Assembly: GCA_036924285.1 (NCBI GenBank)
Contig: JAYKYS010000006.1
Coordinates: forward strand, 23,720,001 to 23,784,000
Reading direction: 5' to 3'
Length of the DNA: 64,000 nt
DNA from: Asterella californica
Lineage: Eukaryota > Streptophyta > Marchantiopsida > Marchantiales > Aytoniaceae
A program made the position numbers and the translations under genes. Below, one piece after another: positions 1-12,156 of the stretch. How positions within the stretch are numbered: position 1 is the first letter of the stretch; every line of letters starts with the position of its first letter. The notes beneath the pieces are model-generated. The model searched no databases, was not told the DNA's origin, and saw nothing but the letters and a program-made list of their open reading frames with translations.

Positions 1-56
1 TCAAGTGTTAAAGGACTCTTTATGATTTACTCCTAAGTAGGCCTTGGTTGAGAGCT

Positions 57-380
57 ATGCGCACCACTGATAGGTGGCACAAGGGATACTTACGGATTGG
101 GCCTAGAGATCATAGAGTGATAGTACCTCTCTCGGATGTTGGAGTTGTGACTTCTGACTCTGATAGACCCACTAGTGACTACTGGGAATCTGATACGGAG
201 GATGATCAAAGTGTCTCAGAAGTAGATACCGGAGATTCTTACGATCAAGAACCCTCGTCTGAGGACGAAAGATTTGATCGAGATGACTCATTACATCATC
301 TTAGTGCTATTGACTTGTTGCCTCGACCAACAGTGGAGAAAGATCCGGACAAAGAAGAGTTGAGTGAGACAGAGATGTGA
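57..380 (+). pseudogene. 3' end of an unrecognised retroelement polyprotein
   Basis: The frame is open from about position 12 and the first ATG is at 57. The stop codon at 378-380 overlaps the first bases of the truncated LTR that follows. The start of the protein lies outside the window or has been lost. The N-terminal part is basic (DRWHKGYLRIGPRDHR); the rest is very acidic and serine-rich (WESDTEDDQSVSEVDTGD), like the charged tails of some plant Gag-Pol proteins. I see no catalytic motif. The position directly before an LTR in the same orientation suggests the 3' end of an element's coding region. The junction to the LTR lacks a polypurine tract and roughly half of the LTR, so a deletion joined the two. 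Function not recognised. Confidence 0.4.
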
Positions 381-474
381 TTAATGCTTTTATCTTAAGT
401 AATATCTTAGTAAAACTCGGTAAAAGTAGTTACGGCTGAGTTACCAGAGGATACCAAAGTAAAAACCTAGAATG

Positions 475-482
475 TATAAATA
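475..482 (+). promoter_or_regulatory. LTR TATA box (TATAAATA)
   Basis: TATAAATA followed by a purine-rich stretch is kept in all four family-A LTR copies (also 47753-47760; on the minus strand near 2218-2226 and 57198-57205). It is the likely core promoter of the LTR, with RNA starting about 30 bases downstream in the conserved CTCATCCTTG block. Inferred from position and conservation only. Confidence 0.55.
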
Positions 483-794
483 GAGGAGTAGAGAAGAGCT
501 CCTCATCCTTGTTTTCACATTGTCGTAATGACAACTTGAGTAATATAGAAAGTGTGAGATATTTTTAGCATGTGAGAACTTGAGAGACGTCGTTAGAATG
601 GAGGATTTTAGTTGATGTGTTTAAGGAGATTTTTAGTAGATAAGTTTGTGGGTGTATGAATGAGTGAACTTAGCAATTTTCCTTTCAAGATTCATGGTGT
701 GCTTCCATCAAAGCCATCAGAGGTGACCCTTGAGTGAGAGACAGATCCGACATTTGCAGATTCATCGTTGACGATCATGGAGGTTGAGAGATCC

Positions 795-813
795 GGGGGG
801 GGGGGGGGGGGGG
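795..813 (+). repeat. Poly-G tract in LTR (19 G)
   Basis: A run of 19 G lies about 32 bases before the LTR end. The same site carries 13 C at 1896-1908 (opposite strand), 13 G at 48072-48084 and 7 C at 56879-56885, so the tract changes length between copies. Confidence 0.9.
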
Positions 814-845
814 TAGTTGATCGATGAGATCGTGGAGGGTTTACA

Positions 846-1864
846 GATCACTTTCGACAGTGGTTCGTTGCTTAATTCGGAGAAGAGTTCATGAGGAAGA
901 TGATGATTCGCCTACTCCGGTGATCTTACCAATCGTCACTTATGGGGAGAGCTGAGACTTGACTGTGTATATTTTACTTTGACGGGGTGAATGGACCTGA
1001 ACTTTTCAACCAACGTCTCAAGTTCTACGGACGGATTTATGGTTTCGGAGGTCTTCCGAGGGTCATTTGAGGAGTGTGGGGTCTTGTTGGAAAGCTCTCG
1101 AGCGGGTTACAATTTGGAGGTAAAGATCGGTGGATTTGGAGTTTTGAGGAGAGAGTGATGGCCATTCAAAGTCTGGGGGGTCAAATCGGTACCCCGCGTT
1201 TTCAAGTGATCCGAGAGTTTGAGAGATGATCTTTAGGAGCTATCAAGGGGATCGGGTAGTTCACGCCATGCTGGTTACACTGATGTAAAATAGTCTTACA
1301 TTTGGATAAGATTTGATATCGAATTGGTCCATTAAAGTTGATTGTGACAGTTGAGAGACATAAGTAAAGCAATTTTCTTTGGATTCATAGTGTGAGTTGC
1401 TCCGTGGGCATGGGACCGAATCTTTGAGTGAAATTTTCCAGGATGGGAGTGTGCCCTATCAGCTTACCACATGTGAAATTTCAACCCTTTTGGATAGGAG
1501 AATGTGTAGAGATCTTGGATTTTAGCCATCGAGGTTTGTAAAGCTCATGAATTAGCACAGGCAGAGAGTGTGATCTATTGCGGACAATTGGTTTTGAGAT
1601 CTGAGGCTGAAATTTCATACAGTAGTAGAGAAGAGTCAGAGGGGATTTCCTGTGAAGTTTGAGCCCGATTGGATGATCGAGGTGGGAGCACGAGATTATC
1701 AAAGTTAAGTTTACAACGTGATGAGAGGAAGACGAATGAAGATTTCGTCTAAATCTCTTGATTGACCTTGAACAAACCACCTGAGGACTGGAGGTGGGCT
1801 TCTTGGAGGTGCTGCAAGGATGACAAGTAAGCTGTATTGTGAGATTGATACGGTGACCACGATC
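846..1864. other. Spacer between two facing family-A LTR ends
   Basis: About 1 kb lies between the 3' ends of two family-A LTRs in opposite orientation. Both LTR ends are bordered by GATC (846-849 and 1861-1864). The text resembles LTR or leader sequence of retroelements (no long ORF, G-rich on the plus strand), but I cannot assign it. ORFs here are short and look accidental. Confidence 0.4.
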
Positions 1865-2782
1865 TGTAAACCCTCCGCGTCCTATCGATCAACTACCCCC
1901 CCCCCCCCGATCTCTCAACCTCCACGATCGTCATCGATGAATCTACAAATGTCGGATCTGTCTCTCACTCAAGGGTCACCTCTGATGGCTTTGATGGAAG
2001 CACACCATGAACTTGAAGGAAAAAAATGCTAAGTTCACTCATTCATACACCCACAAACTTATCAACTAAAATTCTCCATAAACTCATCAACTAAAATCCT
2101 CCATTCTAACGACGTCTCTCAAGTTCTCACATGCTAAAAATATCCCACACTCTCTATATTACTCAAGTTGTCATTACGACGATGTGAAAACAAGGATGAG
2201 GAGCTCTTCTCTACTCCTCTATTTATACATTCTAGGTTTTTACTTTGGTATCCTCTGGTAACTCAGCCGTAACTACTTTTACCGGGTTTTACTAAGATAT
2301 TACTTAAGATAAAAGCATTAATCACATGGGCTTCTTACCTTTTCACATGGGCTTATTCCTTCAAAGTCAACAACTTCTAAAAGGATTTTGGAATATTCTC
2401 AAGGAATCTTGAATTTCCACCCCCTCTACACTAAGACCCACTAAAAAGGAAACATGTGGAATCTCTTCTTGTTTTTAATGCCCACAAAGTCCACAACTTT
2501 AATCCAACCACTAATATCAAGTCAAAAAGGAGATAAGGGATACTTTCCACCTCCTTTCTACCTTTTAGACAAGATGACAAGATAGTAATGCTCATTCTTT
2601 AAGAAATATCTGAATTCTACCAAAAGTATAACTAGGTTTAATCATAACTAACTTTAGCTAGTCATGACTAACTTGATACCTCCTTAAAGTACTTGGGCAG
2701 CAAATAAACCTTCTCAACAGTTAGTTATAACTAAATATCTTACTAATAGACAAACTTCCTATGTGTAACATAGGTCGTTATA
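1865..2782 (-). repeat. Family-A LTR, 3' LTR of the minus-strand Ty3/gypsy remnant
   Basis: Full-length copy (918 bp) read on the minus strand from 2782 (TATAACGACC, a change from TGTAACGACC in other copies) to 1865 (TTTACA). It directly abuts the polypurine tract of the internal region at 2783. It carries the same TATA box and poly-G tract as the other copies. The order integrase, polypurine tract, LTR identifies it as the 3' LTR. Confidence 0.85.
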
Positions 2783-2792
2783 TTTTACCCCC
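2783..2792 (-). other. Polypurine tract (GGGGGTAAAA)
   Basis: On the minus strand GGGGGTAAAA sits immediately before the first base of the LTR, the position where plus-strand DNA synthesis is primed in LTR retrotransposons. No coding sequence overlaps it. Confidence 0.6.
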
Positions 2793-2852
2793 GGACTAAA
2801 TTTTCGCTCCGTCCTCGGAGTGAAGAGAGAACTTTCATCGATGAAACAACTT

Positions 2853-4007
2853 CTACTTGTCATGATTGATCCGATCGAATCTCTTTCCTCCCAACTCCTG
2901 AAGGTCATACGTGAAGTTGCTCCACACCTTATCTACAACAAAAGGACCAAAATATCTAGGAAGAAACTTCTTCCTAGCCCTCTTGAATCTAATAACATCG
3001 TACCACATTACCCAATCTCCTAGTTGAAAAGGTTTTACCTCCCTCTTGTCCAATCGTTTGTCGTAACTCTTCTTTTGATACGCCTGAGCTCGTTCCATCC
3101 GGATCATTGCTATCGCTCGGGTCTCTTCCAACTCCATGAGTTGTTCTCTTCTTGATCTGACCACGTCTTCTCCCCTTGACCTCTTTAACTTTTGTTGAAT
3201 AGTTTAAAAAGTATCCAATTCAAATTGGATCGGCAACTTGGACTCCACTCCATAAACCAGTCGAAATAGGGAGTACCCAGTAGAAGTCTTTGTTGTCGTT
3301 CGATACTCCCATAAGATGGCATGTAGCCTCTTATCCAAGTATGTTTTGCAGTCTCAACACCAGCATCTTTGGCGAGCATCATACAAAGTGTAAGATCATT
3401 AGCATTTGGTTTGTATGAGGTCGTTACTCGTGGCTTGATAGAAAAGTGTTGTAGCATAGTAGTAGTCATGCTCCCTACAAACTCTCCTCCTCTATCTGAG
3501 ACCAACTCTAACGGACATCCAAATCTTGTGATGATCCTCTCCCATAAGAATCTACCGACTTCCGTTTCATTAGTCTCTCTCAAAGGTCTAGCCTCTACCC
3601 ACTTGGTACAATAGTCAGTGACGATTACAATGTATCTATTGTCTCGAGGTGTCTTATTAAGAGGACCTAGAAAGTCAATACTCCACTTCTCAAATGGTCC
3701 TTAACACGGGAATTGATCTTAACGGAGATGTTCTAGTAGACTTCAGAGCAAATGCTTGACATACGTCGCAAGTTTTGCAATAGTCTAAACACTCTTTGAA
3801 AATCCCTCTCCAGTGATAACCCGCATCCAAAATCTTGAAGGTTGTTATCTTATCAGCAAAGTGACCTCCGCAAACAATTCCGTCGTGAAACTCGTGCATT
3901 AGCTTGAACGCCTCCTTCTGACCAACTGCTCTCCTTAGTAACCCATCTGCTCCTTGATGAAACAGAATTCTCTCCACCATGATGTAAGGTTTGCATCTCT
4001 TGATCAA
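2853..4007 (-). pseudogene. Ty3/gypsy integrase, broken, family A
   Basis: Three minus-strand frames cover an integrase. 4007-3690 has the zinc-binding HHCC domain (HEFHDGIVCGGHFAD, then CLDYCKTCDVC). 3583-3185 has the second half of the DDE core (LVSDRGGEFVGS with the second D, then TTSYKPNAND). The glutamate region after it is degraded. The first catalytic D lies in a short disturbed stretch between the two frames. 3164-2853 is the C-terminal domain with a GPF motif (FLPRYFGPFVVDKV). The expected role is joining the cDNA ends to the target. Frameshifts between the pieces make it inactive. The C-terminus ends about 70 bases before the polypurine tract. Confidence 0.85.
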
Positions 4008-4019
4008 CGCGTTACGTTC

Positions 4020-4690
4020 TCAGGTATGCATACCTTCTAGAAAAGAGCCATCTGCAAGGAAACTCCAGATTTCCTTGTACTCATCCGGTATCTCCTCAAT
4101 GCTTGTGATGGTCATCAGATGCTCGTCTGGAAATGAATCATCAAACGGTTCTTCTCTCTCATCATCATAAGCCCTTGACAAAAGATCAGCATTCGCATGC
4201 TTTTTCCCTGGTCTATCTTCGATCACATAATCGTATTCTATTAGAAGTATCTTCCAACGAGCAATACGACCTTCGGCATTAGGCTTATTACAGATATAAT
4301 TTAAAGCCTTGTGATCTGTGACTATGGAAAATTTCTCTCCTAGCAAGTAGTGTCAAAATTTCTTCAATTCAAAGATCACCGCTAATCCTTCTAGTTCAGT
4401 CACGGAGTAATTCTTCTCTGTTGGAACCATCTGCCTACTAGCATAAGCTATAGGATGATCATGCCCATCTCCATCTAACTGACTTAACGTACATTCGATT
4501 GTTACATTGGAGACATCCGTATACAGAATAAATGCTTTACTCCACTCAAGTTTAGCAAGTATAGGAGCTGTCACCAATGCTTTTTTCAGCTCCTCAAATG
4601 CTTCCTTTGCCTTCTGATCATGCACTATCAAGTCAAAATCAACTCCTTTCTTCATGTACATAGTCAAAGCTGATTATCTCCATGCAGTTA
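4020..4690 (-). pseudogene. Ty3/gypsy RNase H (RT tail included), family A
   Basis: Two neighbouring minus-strand frames (4667-4353 and 4346-4020) encode a Ty3/gypsy RNase H. The first begins at the end of the RT/connection segment (AFEELKKALVTAPIL) and holds the first catalytic region as ILYTDVSN, followed by ASRQMVPTEKNYSVTELEG with the expected E. The second holds IVTDHKAL and the typical end GKKHANADLLSRA. The two frames are separated by a stop at 4347-4352, where the frame runs into TGA. In the element this domain would remove the RNA template during reverse transcription. The upstream RT palm with its catalytic aspartates is missing, so no active enzyme can be made. Confidence 0.85.
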
Positions 4691-4810
4691 TATCCTTACT
4701 CACTACAGAGGAAATATATTTCAGAGGTCGTTTTTCGAGTATAAGCAATCGAGTATATGTCTCGGCATGCAAGACTGTGGAAATATTCTTGAATTTACAA
4801 TTATCCAAGG

Positions 4811-5650
4811 CTTGATTTGACTACCAAGTAGGTCCGGTTGGAAATGTAAAGAGCTTATGAGGCTCGGGAATAGGTAAAACACTTAGAACTTTTGGCTCAC
4901 TATATTGCCTTGCGTTGAAGGAGTGTAAATGTATTCAATGAATATCCTCTCCCACAGCTTCGTTCAAGAATTCGGAGAACAAAATAAACGGCAGCCACGG
5001 GCTACCGCTCATTTAAGGGTAACAGCAAGGAATCGGAATAATTCGGAATAATTGTCTACTGTCAGAGTGAAGAAATACAGGCCGTTCTCGCCTCACGCGA
5101 ACAAACCGCGCCGATTTTGAATTCGGCTACTTGCTATCGGGCTACGGCTACCGGGCGTTTACGGCTAACGCGCTTGCTGTACTTGGCGGTGTTTTGGCAG
5201 TTTCGGAAAACTCCTGAACCACGTGCATTTCCAAAGGCAACAAAAGTTCAGAATTTGTGAACTAAGTCCTTGTCGAAGACAGTCAAAAGTTACCTCTGAA
5301 GTACTCAAGTTTAGATACTCAAGTCACTTACTCTGAAGGGCTGAGTTCTCCAAGGAAAATCATAAGAACACCTATAATAGAACTAGAACACTACAAAGAC
5401 GAAACAAGATATATTCTTCCGAAAGCTAGTTCTCTCCAAAGTATAAAAGTGAAAAGTTCTTAGCCATATATGGCACCAATATGGAAAAAAATGCAGTATT
5501 ACTATGAATCCAAAATGATTCAACATGAACACGAAGCGGCATTCTAAGTATCGGACCTATATATCAGATACCTACACACATCAGATGCCAACAAGAGATA
5601 TAATCAGCCAGCTAAACCTTTGATATCTGTGTAGCAGATCTAGATAGTAA
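4811..5650. other. Region without recognised gene
   Basis: No ORF with support, no repeat shared with the rest of the window. A TATA-like GTATAAAAG occurs near 5440. Part of 4980-5210 is richer in G+C than its surroundings (several CGGCTAC-type words) but has no coding signal I can defend. Confidence 0.4.
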
Positions 5651-5667
5651 CAGAGTGACTTTAGAAC

Positions 5668-7910
5668 TTATGTCCACGAGTTCACGAATGCCGAACAATC
5701 GTTGTTGAATCTCTGCCTTCCACTCATTTGTATGAGACAACAGTATGCGTGTGGTCGTTGTCCTATGTCGTGCAGTAGTGTGTTGTGGTCGCCGTAGTAG
5801 AACTTGATGGGCTCTCGAGTGATATTATCGTTCCAATCCAAACAACGAGTTGCAAGCCGAGCATGGTGAGACTGTGCATAGTGAATCTGCTCCGCTGCAA
5901 ACTTGTTGATAACATAGTTGAACATCTCAGACATGTAGTTCTCTCAAGCCCAAGTGTAGAACTGCAACTTTGCATCGGTGATGTTGGCTGACAAGAACGT
6001 GATCATAGCCACATGAGTGGACGAATCTGTAAAATCTCAACGACCACTATAAACAAAGCGCATAGTTCTTACTAAGCATTTCACACAAAAAGTATCATGA
6101 CACACCATACCTTTCTAGTAGTAGTGATCGAAGACAGATTGATTTAGGTCGGGCACTTCGCAATGAATACAAACTCCGAGTAGAACTCTGCATAAGATAT
6201 GGTCCTCCACCCAATGGTTGGCAGTGTTGCATATGTCCATGACTAACATTGATGTGTTATTTGTCTCTTGTGAAAAATGGTCATCCTGATCCACTGTCCT
6301 CTTGACGTTCAACTGATAGCATATGTATATCCACTCCTTCAACTTGTCGACTACGTCATGAGACTGCAACTCAAGATACACGAATCGTCAAAAAATCATC
6401 ACATGTCCGTCTGTGAACCCTCGCATCTCGATCACTCGTTGAACAAGCAGCAGTTTGTTCTCTTGGGTGGAAACACCTTGGTCACAAAGCCATGTGACTA
6501 GGCGAGCCTTCATTAGGAGCTCGAGGTCAGCTCGTACCTCAGCCTTCTCCACATCAGCTAGAACATGCTTCTTGTTCTGTACCTCAACCAAGAACTTCTT
6601 GACCACGTTCTTACACTTGTGCCACAAGTCTTTCTGGCTGATATCTCATGACGTGCCAATATGACATCAACGGACGACTTGTCGTTATGCACGAACTCAT
6701 CCGGGATAATCTGAATGAGTTGTTTCTTGTCCCAACCTGGGTCATTTTCATCATCCATATCACACGACCATCACTAACCGATATGAAATCACATGTCTCA
6801 TTGTAGCCGTTCCTAGTCGAGTTGTATCTCAGATTAGCATACACGACAAAGTTTCCAACATCCATAATGAACAAAGGGTTAAGAACTCATTCAACACAAC
6901 CGTGAGTTCATACTAAACCACAAGCTGACGTGATCTATGAAGATGAAACTCATTTTTATGAGCACTTATTCTCTGTAGTAGCCTCGTTCAAGTCGAGAAA
7001 GAGTCGAGTCAACAGTTCTGATTGCACCTCCTCCTTCTTGATTACCCATCTCTCAAGTGTGGCTTGAATCCGTCCAATAAACCGGTTGTTCTCATCCTGG
7101 AAAGTGAAGAAGTAGGATCTTGATACATGAGCTAAACCTATCTCGCGTTGCAAACTATCTAGCTGCTCGTAGTCCAATCTCGCATACAATCCGGCATGAA
7201 TAAAAATGGTGTGTAACATCCAAGACACAGTGGTATAATTCCATCTCGATCAAGGTCTAACCAAATGTATGATCACATGGACATCGAAGCTTTAAGGACC
7301 ACGTCTGGTGAATAGATGACAATACCGATGGATCAAATAACTGTACATATCCCAAATGAGGGTATCTAATCTTGAAGAGCATGAACAGCTCTAATAGCTT
7401 AGTCAACCTCACAAATCCATACATTGATAAGTCTTCTCTATTGAATCTCGGAGCACCGAGAGGTATACGACCGTGATCATGTATCTTTAGGATAGTAGGG
7501 ATATGAGAAACAGGAATCATGCTATGCATAATTTAGGAATCCACAACGGTGGCCTTGAACGTGGAAAGCTCTCCTAAATATGAAAAGACATGTTACATGT
7601 GACATGGAGAAATCTGTAACATGGATATATTCTAATAGATCATGCATACTTTCGTAAATCACAAAGATATTACTTCCTCAAACTCAAACTACAACTTCAT
7701 ACTAAAATAAAGATAATACATTATACCTAATGCTCAACATTGTCAACGCCAAGAGCTCTGAGAATACTCGGATCGGTGTCAAAATCCACATCTAGACCAT
7801 CAGCAACATCTTTCTCCAAATTATCTTCCTCTGGAATTACATCTGGCTCTCTGAATTTGGCATCAGCTTCTCTCGCCATCTGGTCTAAGCGAGCAGCTGC
7901 AATTGAAAAA
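5668..7910 (-). pseudogene. Transposase-like multi-exon gene, copy 1, with SAP-like segment
   Basis: Minus-strand coding blocks in order: 7910-7737 (acidic; acceptor TTTTTTCAATTGCAG before it), 7529-7255, 7228-6956, 6874-6790, 6640-6388, 6381-6115, 6005-5668. Key motifs: RYNSTRNGYNET in the fourth block, KDLWHKCK followed by a SAP-like helix-turn-helix pattern (WLCDQGVSTQENKLLLV) in the fifth, KLKEWIYICY in the sixth, ARLATRCLDWNDNITRE in the last. This order resembles an RNase H-fold transposase-related family common in animal genomes (a D-x-R-x-D/N-S block, a D-x-W-H block, an A-x-H/D-x-N-x-N-x-x-R block); that match is from memory. Copy 2 at 20140-21752 and 36681-36860 shares the last three blocks. 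Stops (for example TWA-stop-ENY near 5940) and frame changes mark it as decayed. Exon borders are partly guesses. Confidence 0.55.
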
Positions 7911-10900
7911 AGAAATAGAAAACTACGGTGTGACCCATCTTCGGTCCTAGAAGGTGCTTAGTCTACACATAGCGCAGCAATAATGACTCTAGCACTCTCA
8001 CTTTGCTTTCATGGACCTCTGAACATCTTCTAGGTAAGTGTTGATCCCCAGTTGTCAGTGATAAACATGGGGAGGAACTGAAGAGAAGCCAAAATATTCC
8101 ATGCTGATCAAATCAAACTTATCCATCTAGAGTTCCAAACAATCACACCGGCAACAACCAAGTGCTGAAAATAATGCTCAGAAAATATATATGAGGTATA
8201 TGGACTCACAACTATATACTACTCTAATACATCGAAGAGACAGTAAGAAGATATTTCAAAACCCACAATAGGTTAGCAAAAACCTATATAGAAAACACAA
8301 GAAAGCACTAATCTATAGAGTATTTCACTGGTCGAACATCATTTCTAATAGAAAAAAACCGAGAAAAAGGAGTTTTGAAGAGGTCGAGAAAATTTCTCCA
8401 AGTTAGAGGACATAAATTGGAAGAGAAAAGACAAAGGCAGTGTCTTTGAGGGTCACAATGGAAGACTTCTCCTCGATGGAGGAGAAGTTGTTGGTAAGAG
8501 GAGGCAACCCTTCTGCACAGGTCGTCAGTCTTGTTGCGAGGAGAGTAGCACCTTCCACGAAGATGCTATTATCCAGCGTTGGAATTGTAATCCGGTGCCG
8601 GATATACTACATCAGTAATATAGACCAGCACCTTCCATGAAGATGCTATTATCCAGCGTTGGAATTGTAATCCAGTGCCATATATACTACATCAGTAATA
8701 TAGACCATAGGTCCGAGGCAAATCACGAATGACAGTCAACAAACGAGGAAAATTTGTTGATAATCAAGGGGTGTTCTTATAGCTAGTATTCATTATCTCA
8801 GTATCAAATCTCGTTAAATATAAAAGACATTTGAAATTCAAAGTCCCGAATATTTCTTTTATATGGTTTTCAGACCTCCGGTCTACACAAGGTAATTCTT
8901 CAGCCATCCGATGTCAGATTGACTTAAACTACATCGCATTTTGGAGCTCAGAGGATGCTGGTATTTCGATATTCCATATGCTGATTGTCATGCAGGGATC
9001 CGAACGCTGCGGTCTAGCGTAGATCTGGTAGGGGTCCCGCATGAGTCAAATCATCTCAGTGATCGCTAAAAGTGATTAGTGGTGGGGTAGCCACACTTAT
9101 GGTTTAACGGAACTGATAGGTATGAGAGTACAAGTTTAACAAAATTGTGTTTGTTGGTTTTTATACAGATTCATCACCTGCTCGTGAGATACACAGATAG
9201 CCAATAAAGCTAAGGTCGTAGTTCATAAATTGATTTCCTCAATCCACTTGTATGACATCGACTATGCTTGCTGATTGGTTTTTGTTGGTGGCGAGCCGCA
9301 ACGACATATCCATCTTTGGCACAAATTATGACGTGCATTTTCTCACTTGGGAAGTGTTAAAGCCAACCGAGCCGTAGTGCAATGAGTGATCCGGCTCTAG
9401 ATTATCATCCTTGATGATCAGCGATCAGCCCCGCCCAAGTAAGTATGAAGCTCTGAGGTCTCCCAGCAGATAATCTACTTCCGTAGACGTTGTTAGCCGC
9501 ATGAAACTTTTGACGGCAAATCTCTGAAAGAATCTTTTGTGTGTGATCGTTAACCTCTCTGAAGACCTTTATATTTTATTTTTGTCTCTAGCTCCAGTTA
9601 GTCACTTTCTGCTAATCAACACAAGAGACTTAACAACTGTCGGACGGATTTAGGATAACCGACTAGTCTTTCTTCTTCTTTTTCAGCAGGCACAACTAGC
9701 AGAATTTCTTGGTCTTAATCTCAGGTTTTAGAACACAGCAGGAACAGTTCTGTGTCTGGATTGGACGATATTTGAGCAGCATTTTTGCTATTGGTGATCA
9801 AGTCAAAATGCAATGACTCACGGGAAGCAACGGATAGGACTATGAAGCCTAGTGGACGTTTGGTAGTAGGAAGGCAAAGTAATTACATAGAAATAGAGTC
9901 AACACCACACTAGATGCTTTCAATTCAGCTTTGACACACAATCCAAGCTTATTTATCGTAAAACAGATGAAATCACGGGCTCATATATATTACACGACGT
10001 TTGTTTGCTGATAAGATCAAGAAGGACTCTTGGACCGACAATCTTCCTTGCTACTGAAACTCTCCAGTGAGAATTTTACTTCAGAACTAGAATTCCTCCA
10101 GAAAACTTGTCTTCACTCTGAACATATGATTTTCCACTCAATAGATTAATTATCATATTAACTGTCCGGTCAACACTAGAACTCCAAGTCTGCACATCTC
10201 CTTCTCTTGCTCCTGTAGGTACAGTCTCTTCTCAGCCACCAGCACTCTCCTGCCATAGTGAAAGTGAAAACCAGAAAAAGTGCCTTCTAGGGTTCACGAC
10301 CATGGTTATGTAGCAACTTCAAATCTTCGCCGTGACCTTGTAACATCCACATGATTTTTGGTTAATCACTACCCATGCGTTTAGAGTTAATAACAACAAA
10401 CGGTGTTACACAGCACCTCATGTATAGCTTTATACGGAGTGGGGTGTACGCAGACCACACACTGTTCTTCAAGGATAATCCAGTGAACAGAGTAGCTCGA
10501 AAATCAATTATATTAACGTACTTTATTAATGGCTTAAACTTACTGAAAATCACTCTCTCCGGGCCTCTTTACAAGAAGTTGGCTCATTTCTTCCCAAAGT
10601 TCTCATCTGTATAGTGCAAAAAGAGTTCCATACAAAAGTAAAACTTCTGGAGAATTCAGCACCGAACCTCATTTATGTAAAGCAGAATTTCTATCTCAGG
10701 GTATAGTACGTCAAGTGGGGTCTTCCATCTGTTAAACATCATACATATAGACATATTCGTGAGAGTATAGATGAAAATAATAATGAAAAATGCCACATAA
10801 TATTGATGAATGTTCATTAATTTTCTATTAACTGAAAACTGAATCTATATGATATTTTATCTTGGGTCAAAATACTATCCACATCCTCGGGTCATAGTCG

Positions 10901-12150
10901 TGTCCTAGTATCCCAAGCCGTTGCAATCCTACGTTGTATTCGGATATAATTACAAGTGAATATTTTATTTAGGATTGTGTTCCTCCGGAGCTTCCTCGGG
11001 GTACATATTCCTCACGAGGACATGACGAAGATCTAGCTAAAATCGGCAATTTCTTGGTGATAAAGAAATGCTCGTATGTAAAACTGCAGTTTACCCACTG
11101 GCAAACTTTTACATATCCGTCACGATCTTGCAAGAATTACTATATTGAAAAGAGAAATATTCCCCGTCTTTTCGTCTGCCGGCTTTATGCGTAGACCATA
11201 GCAACGTGTACTAGTCGTTAGTCGTCAGCTCTCACCCACTATTTCACAATGTATGGAAAAGAAAAAGGATAAAAAAGATGCAGTAAATAAGCTTAGCCTA
11301 GCACATCCGCACTAAAACATTTCTCTCTCGATTTAACACATTCGCTGGTACGAACTAGAGTAGCGATCTCAACGAGAGGTTTCGTCTTATCAACTCACGA
11401 AGGTGAAGTCGAACCCTTAACACTAACCTCCAGTGGATTTCTGTATGAAGATACGAGTATCATGTTTTAGTGACGTAATCTATTTATCGTCAGGTACTTT
11501 GTGTACATGACGGTACAAAAACATAATCATACCAAGCTTACCAACTTCTAATCTTTTCGTGGTTTCCATCGAGAGAAATCTTCATATAAGGAGTAAAGGT
11601 TACAGAAAACGGCCTATCAAGAAAGATCTCGTGTCAATCTCATGGTTCTAAAAGCTAGCATTGTCGACCGTCCGTAATTTGATCCGCCGCCTTCAACAAC
11701 TTTATGCATGTGTGCGTGAAAGCGACTCTAACAGACAAGCATTGAAACGACTTCCATTTCCGCATAGATTTCCTACAGAACGTCTTCCGAGGCGTTTTGG
11801 ACCCCAAATTAGTTTGAACCGTTACTGTTCTGTGGCTGCGGACAGGATGAGTTTACACCAATCCGAGACAATTGGACCACCTCTTTAGATCAATGTTTTA
11901 ATTAATGTAGTTGGTTTCAATGTTTGTGGCGACGGGGGAGACTATTGACAACCAAGCAGAAGAGTTCATTAGTAGAATGAATGTTTGCATCAAACGAGAA
12001 AGTGCACGGACGACTAGGCGTTGAATGAGGGAGGAGTACACAGTTCTTGAGAGGGCAAGAAAGAATGCTTTCTAGTACGACGTCTATTCTCTCAGTCTTT
12101 AGTTAGTCACGAAGAGAAGGAAGATTGGTGTTTCTCTTTTAAACCCCCAC
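7911..12150. other. Long region without recognised gene
   Basis: About 4.2 kb with stops in all frames and only short ORFs (for example 10375-10614 and 11661-11888) that show no motif. It contains an 80-bp tandem duplication (8547-8706). Otherwise AT-rich unique-looking sequence. It separates transposase-like gene copy 1 from the Harbinger element. Confidence 0.4.
8547..8706. repeat. 80-bp tandem duplication
   Basis: Units 8547-8626 and 8627-8706 start AGCACCTTCCAYGAAGATGC and differ at only a few positions. No coding frame is kept through both, so it looks like a recent slippage or unequal-exchange event. Confidence 0.9.
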
Positions 12151-12156
12151 CGAGGG

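Larger units (their letters stand above)
373..845 (+). repeat. Family-A LTR, 5'-truncated
   Basis: From about 373 the sequence follows the family-A LTR seen complete at 47197-48116 and, inverted, at 1865-2782 and 56848-57762. It keeps the TATA box, the conserved block after it, a poly-G tract and the terminal TTTACA at 840-845. The first 440 or so bases of the LTR are missing. The strand is that of the ORF before it, so this is best read as the damaged 3' LTR of a plus-strand element. Confidence 0.8.
2783..4810 (-). mobile_element. Ty3/gypsy internal region, 5'-truncated
   Basis: On the minus strand the order RNase H, integrase zinc-binding domain, integrase core, integrase C-terminus, polypurine tract, LTR is that of Ty3/gypsy elements (integrase after RNase H). 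Gag, protease and most of the reverse transcriptase are absent; similarity stops near 4700-4810, so the element is truncated at its 5' side. The remaining coding region is broken into short frames. It shares its LTR with the family-A solo LTRs further right, so this is the only piece of family-A coding sequence identified in the window. Confidence 0.8.
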
